Below the pieces are notes generated by a model. It saw nothing but the letters and a program-made list of their open reading frames with translations, was not told the DNA's origin and did no database searches. From Candidatus Aerophobus profundus SCGC AAA252-L23 (lineage in GTDB: Bacteria; Aerophobota; Aerophobia; Aerophobales; Aerophobaceae), in NCBI GenBank assembly GCA_000402295.1, contig AQRW01000177.1:1-7065 (forward strand): a stretch of 7,065 nt of DNA, in the 5' to 3' direction. Shown here in pieces: positions 1-4,630 of the stretch (within the stretch, counting starts at the first letter, position 1; every line of letters begins with the position of its first letter). The translations under genes were made by a program, and so were the position numbers.

Positions 1-23
1 TACCTTGTGGTTTTCATTTTCCA

Positions 24-53
24 GCTTGTAGACTACCTATAAGGGATTGAAAC
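24..53 (+). CRISPR. Single CRISPR-type repeat at the window edge
   Basis: This 30-base unit has the look of a type I-B/III CRISPR direct repeat. It begins GCTTGTAG and ends with ACCTATAAGGGATTGAAAC, and the ATTGAAAC tail is the classical 3' end of such repeats. The length is also typical. Only one copy is present. The 23 bases to its left could be the end of a spacer, which would make this the leader-distal last repeat of an array lying outside the window. No second copy follows within the next 300 bases. It could instead be a solitary remnant. The resemblance is from memory of the repeat family, and no array can be shown from this window alone. Confidence 0.45.
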
Positions 54-80
54 TTGCTATTTTGGCTCTCGCCCTCTTAT

Positions 81-118
81 GAGATTGCCACGCCTGCTTT
101 CAGCAGGCTCGCAATGAC
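81..118. repeat. Imperfect palindromic interspersed repeat
   Basis: A perfect 7-bp stem, GCCTGCT and AGCAGGC around a TTC loop (92-108), is nested inside a second pairing of ATTGC (84-88) with GCAAT (111-115). The overall form, a TCATTGCGAG-type arm, a variable GC-rich hairpin and a GGCAATCTC-type arm read on the minus strand, matches a short dispersed palindrome that I recall from many environmental bacterial genomes. It lies in noncoding sequence between the CRISPR-like repeat and the intron 3' region. It is probably a non-autonomous repeat or a transcribed hairpin. There is no U-tract directly after the stem on either strand, so an intrinsic terminator is not favoured. Confidence 0.5.
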
Positions 119-202
119 AGAAAAGGGACAATTGTCAGTAGGGTCAAGGAATGGCGCCATCGACTTAGGTATGGCCAGTCTGTTTTCTCCCCGTTTCCTT
201 AA

Positions 203-256
203 TGAGAGTGCCTTTAGTGGCCTTACCATATCCTGGGTTCCATTCCCTGCCACCTC
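203..256 (-). ncRNA. Candidate intron domain VI-like hairpin
   Basis: Immediately 3' of domain V on the minus strand, TGAGGTGGC (257-249) can pair in two blocks. GTGGC pairs with GCCAC (221-217), and the outer TGAG pairs with CTCA (206-203). The 3' side has about ten unpaired bases between the blocks. Position and pairing fit domain VI or a 3' extension, but the bulged branch-point adenosine could not be assigned, so this is tentative. Confidence 0.3.
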
Positions 257-289
257 AAACGCAGCATGCGGAGTTACCGCACTACGCTT
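257..289 (-). ncRNA. Group II intron domain V
   Basis: Read 5' to 3' on the minus strand this is a 33-base hairpin, against the usual 34 for domain V. The lower 8-bp helix starts A-AGC and closes with GUU-U, giving the conserved AGC catalytic triad with its A-U, G.U and C-G pairs. A two-base UG bulge lies on the 3' side. Above it is a 5-bp helix, UGCGG with CCGCA, capped by a UAACU loop rather than the common GNRA tetraloop. The order of helix, two-base 3' bulge, helix is the domain V signature. It sits 53 bases after the maturase stop codon, where it should be. The active-site RNA therefore looks intact although the protein gene is broken. Confidence 0.75.
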
Positions 290-342
290 TCCTTGTTAAC
301 TTCACCTTCAAGTTTATGCGACCTATCAAACTGAGAGTGCTT

Positions 343-809
343 TCAAGCCTGGTAGTATCTTACCCGGTAGTCATCATATAAGCCTAAGGTTTCATACAAC
401 CAGACCTTACTCCACCTTTCCCAGCCGAAGCCATGGAGTTTCCTGGCCCGCATCAGGTGTCTTCTCACCCTCTTTTCCACCCAATCCTTAATATATCCAA
501 AACATTTACTGGAGTGGCCAATACGGAAGTAGTTCACCCAACCTCGGAGGATTGGATTAATCAAGTAAGTTACCCGCCCTATCGGTTGCGATTTGTAATG
601 ACCGAATACCCCTTTGAGTTTGCGTAAGAGTTGTGTTCGAGCCTTCATTCTGGGGGTCATCCGCACTGCCCACTTGCCTCGGCGAGTTCTCATTCGCCGA
701 AAGTCAAACCCCAGAAAACTAAAGGTTTCATCTTGGGTAAGATCCACTGTCCGGGTCTTTTCCTGGTTCACTTCAACTTCAAGTTCCTTAAGCTCTTCAA
801 GAAGTCTTC
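343..809 (-). pseudogene. ltrA: Group II intron RT/maturase, C-terminal fragment
   Basis: This is the last third of the intron-encoded protein, about residues 274-427 of the reconstructed 427. It holds the end of the RT domain (an EKTR segment, then FSFLGFDFRRMRTRRGKW) and the maturase (X/thumb, GIIM) domain, with PRMKARTQLLRKLK, LINPILRGWVNYFR and a basic C terminus. These features are typical of group II intron maturases that bind the intron RNA and support splicing and retrohoming. No HNH endonuclease domain follows. The fragment can be read from an apparent start at 837, but that start and its first residues come from the IS21-family end and are not native. It joins the middle fragment exactly through the 7-bp repeat AGTCTTC, giving YGRLLEELKEL. 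Confidence 0.9.
803..809. repeat. IS21 target-site duplication, left copy
   Basis: AGTCTTC here is repeated at 3286-3292 on the other side of the IS21-family element. IS21 elements make 4-8 bp duplications. Collapsing the two copies into one restores the intron RT frame without a gap, which supports the assignment. Confidence 0.85.
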
Positions 810-864
810 TGTGAATGTCAATGCAAAAGGGGACCACCTGTGATAAAGTAAAAGGGGACCACCT
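810..864. repeat. IS21 left-end transposase-binding repeats
   Basis: Two direct copies of AAAAGGGGACCACCT begin at 825 and 850, 25 bp apart. The inner copy is preceded by TGTGATAAAGT, the form shared with both right-end copies. The outermost copy is preceded by a different sequence starting TGTGA. In IS21 such multiple terminal repeats are binding sites for the IstA transposase. Confidence 0.85.
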
Positions 865-879
865 GTGTCAAATTTAGTG

Positions 880-1659
880 TTAATGAACATTTACTGTCTT
901 TCTCTCTTTTATCTTAATCTTATGTTTCCCCAAACTCTGTCTAAACCGGTAGCTTTCTCCCTCAATCTGGATAATGTGAGCATGATGGGTTACTCTGTCT
1001 AATAAAGCTCCAGTTAGTCTTTGATCATGAAATACTTCCGTCCAGTTAGCAAAGGCCAAGTTACTGGTAACAATTACTGATCCTTGCTCATAGCGAGAGG
1101 AGAAGAACTCAAAGAGAAGCTCGGCTCCCAGCCTGTCAAAGGGAACGAATCCCAGCTCATCAATAATCACTAAATGAGTCCGGGAGAGTCTCTTCTCTAA
1201 AGATATCAAGGAGAACTTCTCCTTAGCCTCCTTCATCTCATTAATCAGACCGGCAGCAGTGAAAAAGAGTGCCCGGTAGCCCTTCTTGCATCCCTCAATC
1301 CCAAGGGCGATGCCCAAATGTGTTTTACCCAGGCCAGGCTCTGACAAGAAGATCACGTTTTCCCTTTGGTGAAGGTACTCCCCTTGAGCTAATTGAATCA
1401 CCTTGTGTTTATCAATCCTGCAGGCTGAGAAATCAAAGGACTCTAAGGTTTTGAGATAAGGGAAATGGGCTTGTTTAATCCTTCTTTTCAAGGCATTCTC
1501 CTCCCGAACTACTACTTCCCCCTCTGTCAGGGCCAGAAGGTACTCCTCGTAGGATGAGTTGTTCTCTGAGGCCTCCCGGGCTATTTTTTGGTAGATTCCT
1601 CGGATTACTGGAAGCCTTAATCTCTTTAGGTAATCATCCAGGATAAGATTACTGCCCAT
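880..1659 (-). CDS. istB: IS21-family transposition helper ATPase IstB
   Basis: IstB is the AAA+ ATPase that loads on target DNA and activates the IstA transposase. The 259-residue product is of family size. Walker A is SEPGLGKT at residues 106-113, with serine in place of the usual first glycine, followed by HLGIALG. Walker B is LVIIDELG with D167 and E168. A sensor-like segment, GSVIVTSNLAF, follows. The chosen ATG at 1659 overlaps the istA stop by 11 bases and has an AGGAGG ribosome site five bases upstream. A longer frame up to 1764 exists, but its extra N terminus only shadows the istA 3' end. Translation is probably coupled to istA. The frame ends 15 bases from the inner left terminal repeat. 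Confidence 0.95.
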   Translation of the reverse strand: MGSNLILDDYLKRLRLPVIRGIYQKIAREASENNSSYEEYLLALTEGEVVVREENALKRRIKQAHFPYLKTLESFDFSACRIDKHKVIQLAQGEYLHQRENVIFLSEPGLGKTHLGIALGIEGCKKGYRALFFTAAGLINEMKEAKEKFSLISLEKRLSRTHLVIIDELGFVPFDRLGAELLFEFFSSRYEQGSVIVTSNLAFANWTEVFHDQRLTGALLDRVTHHAHIIQIEGESYRFRQSLGKHKIKIKERKTVNVH

Positions 1660-3163
1660 GACATCCTCCTGAAAGCAGGTTATACCGGCTAAGGTCCTGG
1701 GCCTTGAGGTGATAGCCTGAAAGCTCAGGATAAGGGGCAAGATCCAGTACGGGTACTTGCTCAATATGGTTATCCAGACTCTCCAGGATATTCTTCACTG
1801 TGTCAAAACTGAGGGCATTCAACTTGATAGCTTCTTTGATTGCTTCCTCCAGTTTATCTTTGTTCCCATTTTCTTGCAGGGTGAGGATTTTAAGAAACTC
1901 CTTTTTCCCTCTTGCTCCTGGATACCGTTTCTCTAAGATCTGTAGAACCTTCTGGTAAAGAGGAGGAGCCTGCCAGTTTCTTACTGGCCGGGCATTCTCA
2001 AAAGCTCCCGGTTTCTTGATAAGCAAGGGAAGATAATGAAAGATGTTAAGACTCTCTTCCCCTTTTCCCAAAAGACGCTCGTGGGAGATAATGACCTTAT
2101 CCTGATAGCAGATCTCTACCTGATCCACGAAGGCTTTAAGCATAAGATTGTGATAGGCGTAGCGCACCGGAACCGAATAACGATTCCTCTGAAAATTAAC
2201 GTAGCTTAAAGAGCAAGCCTTCACTGGATGATAAGTACAGCAAAGATACGATCTTTTAGACAAAGGAAGGAGCTTTTCCTTCTCCTCTTCCCACATTATG
2301 CCAATGCTTTCCTTGGAGCCAGGAAGAGTACGCTCATTTTCCCTCCGGCACTGGCTAAGGAGTATCTCATTCAGTTCCTCGAAACTTTCTACCTTGGGCA
2401 GGGGAACAAAGAAGTTCCTCCTGGCATAGCCAACAAGGTTCTCCACCTTCCCATTTTCATGAGGCTTACCTGGGGTGATAAAACATGAGTCAAACAAATA
2501 GTGGGAACGAAAGGCAATAAAGGACTGTTGTTCGATACGATTTCTTCCTTGTAGAATCTTTTTCACTGCCGCTTTCAGGTTATCCCACATTACCGTATGG
2601 GCAACTCCCTCGAAGAACTCAAAGGCCCTTTTGTGTCCCTCAAAGAAAGCTTCTTGCTTCTCAAAGGGAAACGTACACACAAAGGGCTTCTTGGAATAAC
2701 AGAGCTTCATACAGAAGAAACTTACTATTCTCTTTACTCCCTTCATGATCACATAGGCACTTCCCCAGTCCGCCTGGGCGGATGATCCAGCATCATACTC
2801 TAAAGGGATGAACACTTCTTTTGAGGTTCCCCTAACTGCCCTCACGTATCGTCTTATCGCTGGTTCTGATCCTTGAAAACCATGTTCTTGTACTAAGCGC
2901 CGGTAGATTCTTCTTGCTGTGTGATGTTGCTTTTTGGGTGCGGCTTGATCCTCTCTCAGGTATCCATCGATGGTATTCTTTACTGGTCCAATAACCGGCT
3001 CAGGAGCGGGGACTCTCCTCCTATACTTAGGAGGTCCACTATCACTGAGGGCACGTCTTACGGTCTTGCGTGAGCAGTGAAGGTCCCGGGCAATTCTTCT
3101 AATACTCCAGTGTCTCCTGAAATACAATTTCCTCATCTCTTCTTTATCTTCCACCTCGACCAT
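1649..3163 (-). CDS. istA: IS21-family DDE transposase IstA
   Basis: IstA cuts and joins the element ends. The 504-residue length is normal for the family. An N-terminal helix-turn-helix (about residues 19-40, WSIRRIARDLHCSRKTVRRAL) is followed by a linker, then an RNase H-fold core with the catalytic triad visible as D132 (AQADWG), D194 (VMWDN) and E241 (HENGKVEN). A C-terminal region follows with a Mu-type beta-barrel-like segment (NRYSVPVRYAYH). The ATG at 3163 has a strong purine-rich ribosome site (GGAGGAAGGAG) just upstream. The stop overlaps the istB start. No frameshift or missing catalytic residue is seen, so the protein is probably active. Confidence 0.96.
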   Translation of the reverse strand: MVEVEDKEEMRKLYFRRHWSIRRIARDLHCSRKTVRRALSDSGPPKYRRRVPAPEPVIGPVKNTIDGYLREDQAAPKKQHHTARRIYRRLVQEHGFQGSEPAIRRYVRAVRGTSKEVFIPLEYDAGSSAQADWGSAYVIMKGVKRIVSFFCMKLCYSKKPFVCTFPFEKQEAFFEGHKRAFEFFEGVAHTVMWDNLKAAVKKILQGRNRIEQQSFIAFRSHYLFDSCFITPGKPHENGKVENLVGYARRNFFVPLPKVESFEELNEILLSQCRRENERTLPGSKESIGIMWEEEKEKLLPLSKRSYLCCTYHPVKACSLSYVNFQRNRYSVPVRYAYHNLMLKAFVDQVEICYQDKVIISHERLLGKGEESLNIFHYLPLLIKKPGAFENARPVRNWQAPPLYQKVLQILEKRYPGARGKKEFLKILTLQENGNKDKLEEAIKEAIKLNALSFDTVKNILESLDNHIEQVPVLDLAPYPELSGYHLKAQDLSRYNLLSGGCHGQ

Positions 3164-3178
3164 CTCCTTCCTCCAGTA

Positions 3179-3204
3179 ACTGATAGTTTATTCTTATCAG
3201 TATA
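3179..3204 (-). promoter_or_regulatory. Possible istA promoter and leader inverted repeat
   Basis: On the minus strand a TATACT hexamer (3204-3199) could be a -10 box for istAB, although no good -35 box lies at the right distance. It overlaps a perfect 7-bp inverted repeat, ACTGATA and TATCAGT with a 9-base spacer (3179-3201), placed between the putative -10 and the istA ribosome site. This could be an operator or a leader hairpin. Evidence is by inspection only. Confidence 0.3.
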
Positions 3205-3222
3205 CCGGATTTCTTTTGATCG

Positions 3223-3282
3223 GGTGGTCCCCTTTTGCTTTATCACAACACCCCCCAAGTGGTCCCCTTTTACTTTATCACA
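3223..3282. repeat. IS21 right-end transposase-binding repeats
   Basis: Two copies of the terminal motif lie in inverted orientation relative to the left end. The inner copy is 3223-3247 (GGTGGTCCCCTTTT then GCTTTATCACA) and the outer is 3258-3282 (AGTGGTCCCCTTTT then ACTTTATCACA). Their 35-bp spacing differs from the 25-bp spacing at the left end. The istA promoter would have to lie in or just inside this block. Confidence 0.85.
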
Positions 3283-3285
3283 TAC

Positions 3286-3292
3286 AGTCTTC
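3286..3292. repeat. IS21 target-site duplication, right copy
   Basis: AGTCTTC, the second copy of the 7-bp direct repeat at 803-809. It encodes part of the GRL of the intron RT on the minus strand. Confidence 0.8.
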
Positions 3293-3786
3293 CGTATACT
3301 ACTTTAACCAGTCCATCCCACTTCCGGTGGCCATCTACCAAGATTACCAGATCATCAGCAAAACGTGCATATTCTAAATGGACGCATTTGCCTTGAGTGG
3401 TCTCTTGTTTCATCTTCTCCAGCATCTTGTCCATCTCATTGAGATAGATATTAGCTAAGACGGGTGAGATAACTGCCCCCTGAGGAACCCCTCTTTTTCC
3501 ACCCGCTTTCAAAATTAGCTTGAGCAGTCTCATTACCTTATCATCATTGACTCTTTCTGCCACTTTCTTCAAAAGAATGTGGTGGCGAATGTTGTCAAAG
3601 TAGGCTTTGAGATCTAAATCAATAACCCGAGTCTTACCATACACTACTGCTCTGGCTACCCTGTTTACTGCTGCATGGGCCGTCCGCTTGGGACGATAGC
3701 CATAAGAGCCGTCTTGAAAGTCAGCTTCAAAGATTGGCTCCAGGATAAGCTTAGCTGCTCCCTGGACTACCCGGTCTCGAATAGTA
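3286..3786 (-). pseudogene. ltrA: Group II intron RT/maturase, catalytic middle fragment
   Basis: This third of the intron-encoded protein covers about residues 108-275 and holds the polymerase core. It starts in the RT motif TIRDRVVQGA, then GSYGYRPKRTAHAAV, motif A DLDLKAYFDNI (D166), GVPQGAVISPVLANIYL, and the catalytic FADD (D252, D253). The motif order and spacing are those of group II intron reverse transcriptases. The fragment has no start of its own. An apparent ATG at 3839 gives 18 residues that derive from the serine-recombinase element. On the left it runs into the IS21 end and stops at 3270. All catalytic residues are present, so the break is purely from insertion. Confidence 0.92.
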
Positions 3787-3806
3787 GGGACAGCTGGGGC
3801 TGAATG
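3770..3806 (+). other. attL of the serine-recombinase element
   Basis: The left junction reads AATAGTA-GG-GACAGCTGGG, with GG at 3787-3788. Host sequence lies left of the core and element sequence to the right. Comparing it with the right junction and repairing the intron codon CCT ACT (Pro-Thr) places the crossover at GG. A 2-bp identical core fits the 2-bp staggered exchange of serine recombinases. Confidence 0.8.
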
Positions 3807-4120
3807 CACTCCTCGGCAGCAAGCATTTAGGATGGGCAAAGATCACCCATCCCTACCATCCACTCAAAGGTCAACGCTTCAAGATTCTAAAGCTACGCAA
3901 AGTCGCCGGAGAGAATACGGTGATACTCCAAGGTACCGACCGGGGTACTTTTGCCCTACCCCGAGAGTGGACGGATCAAAAAGATCCTGATCTCTACGCA
4001 TCCTTGGATATTCCACCTCCTATTTTATGCTTTAGATGTCTTTTCTCTTTGGCCCAACTCATGGAACAAATTAATGGAAAAGACACTTGCCTTAAGGACT
4101 TGACAAATGATAAAAATTGA
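3788..4120 (+). pseudogene. DUF5372-like protein, 3' body of a gene split by integration
   Basis: The frame is open from the element's left core to the TGA at 4118 and has no ATG. The nearest upstream codon is a TAG at 3785-3787 straddling the junction. The first GTG (3920) falls after clearly protein-like sequence, ITHPYHPLKGQRFKILKLRK, continuing as ENTVILQGTDRGTFALPREWTD. This resembles the DUF5372 family of small proteins found beside recombinases; the family name is from memory. The missing start is at the other end of the element: the ribosome site, ATG and five codons at 6709-6734. Joining the ends at GG gives a complete gene of 115 amino acids starting MEPTSGQLGLN. It is probably a gene intact only in the circle rather than a decayed gene. 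Its molecular function is unknown. Confidence 0.75.
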
Positions 4121-4128
4121 TATAGAAT
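4100..4128 (+). promoter_or_regulatory. Sigma70-type promoter for the recombinase operon
   Basis: TTGACA (4100-4105), a 17-bp spacer and TAGAAT (4123-4128) give a near-consensus promoter overlapping the end of the DUF5372-like frame. Transcription would begin around 4135, only a few bases before the ATG at 4141. That agrees with the absence of a Shine-Dalgarno sequence there and suggests a leaderless or nearly leaderless mRNA. It would drive the DUF6788-like gene, the short ORF and the recombinase. Confidence 0.6.
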
Positions 4129-4140
4129 TAGAACAGTTAT

Positions 4141-4494
4141 ATGACTGCTCAGAACAATTTCTCCCAGAAGTCTACTGGTTATCTACGCAAAAGAAGAGGA
4201 ACTCTTCACAGACGGCTGGTCGCTCTAGGCCCAGAAATCTTAAGAGGTTCTCTAATCAAGCGCTACATTCGTTGTGGAAAGCCAGGATGCAAGTGTGCGA
4301 ATGGGCCGGGGCATGGTCCCAAATACTATCTATCAGTCAGTCAACCTGGGCGCAGACCGGAGCAGAACTACGTACCTCAAAGATACCAGAAACCAGTGAG
4401 TCAGTTTCTAGAAAACTATCGGAAACTAAAGAAAATATTAGAAGAAATTTGCAACATCAATCGAGAGATCCTGCGCCGCAGAGAGCCCTTATAG
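4141..4494 (+). CDS. DUF6788-like small Cys-rich protein
   Basis: A 117-residue basic protein. The core IRCGKPGCKCANGPGHGPKYYL carries C45, C50, C52 and H58, a probable zinc-binding CX4CXCX5H knuckle, preceded by LRGSLIKRY. The C terminus (about residues 88-117) is a charged, probably coiled-coil helix ending in a basic RRRE. This pattern matches the DUF6788 family, which I recall as commonly encoded next to large serine recombinases; no biochemical role is established to my knowledge. The position directly before the recombinase suggests an accessory DNA-binding or directionality factor (inference). No clear ribosome site precedes the ATG. It is followed after 9 bases by the next start. Confidence 0.75.
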   Translation: MTAQNNFSQKSTGYLRKRRGTLHRRLVALGPEILRGSLIKRYIRCGKPGCKCANGPGHGPKYYLSVSQPGRRPEQNYVPQRYQKPVSQFLENYRKLKKILEEICNINREILRRREPL

Positions 4495-4503
4495 AGGATA
4501 GAG

Positions 4504-4630
4504 ATGAATACTGCCGGCAACCTGTTAGTTCCTGTAGATGCCGAGGAAATAGGCAGTTTAGTCACCAACATGCTCCAAGACTTCTTAAGAGAAGCTCCAG
4601 AGGACATCTACTTACTGGAGGCAAGCGATG
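4504..4630 (+). CDS. Small unrecognised ORF upstream of the recombinase
   Basis: An ATG at 4504 has a GAGG six bases upstream, overlapping the previous stop. It reads MNTAGNLLVPVDAEEIGSLV and continues through an acidic, amphipathic stretch to about residue 41. This part looks like real protein (balanced composition, helical ending) and fills the only gap between the DUF6788-like gene and the recombinase. The frame has no stop at the recombinase start. It stays open to 5157, overlapping the first 530 bases of the recombinase in another frame, and that later part looks like shadow sequence. The native protein may end near the recombinase start in relatives. The listed end marks the credible segment only. 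Function unknown. Confidence 0.4.

Larger units (their letters stand above)
810..3285 (-). mobile_element. IS21-family insertion sequence, complete
   Basis: A 2.47-kb element with istA and istB on the minus strand, overlapping ATGs, TG...CA ends and multiple subterminal repeats, all hallmarks of the IS21 family. It is bounded by the 7-bp direct repeat AGTCTTC. The left end starts TGTGA directly after the repeat. On the right the matching TCACA ends at 3282, and three extra bases (TAC) separate it from the second repeat copy. Both genes are open and full length, so the element looks functional. It lies within codon 275 of the intron RT, in the same transcriptional direction as that gene. Confidence 0.92.

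Noticed and set aside
81..118. Intrinsic terminator at the palindrome
   Set aside because: No run of T follows the stem on either strand.
54..299. 81-codon plus-strand ORF
   Set aside because: It overlaps the palindromic repeat and the intron domain V/VI hairpins on the other strand, has no ribosome site and shows no recognisable protein features.
810..837. Apparent ATG start (MVPFCIDI) of the C-terminal RT fragment
   Set aside because: It lies in the IS21 left terminal repeat and only by chance continues into the RT frame.
1660..1764. Upstream extension of IstB to a start at 1764
   Set aside because: It lies within the istA 3' end in another frame, while ATG 1659 has an AGGAGG and begins the normal IstB N terminus.
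3786..3839. Apparent N terminus (MPILNACCRG...) of the middle RT fragment
   Set aside because: These residues are encoded by the left end of the serine-recombinase element and are not part of the native RT.
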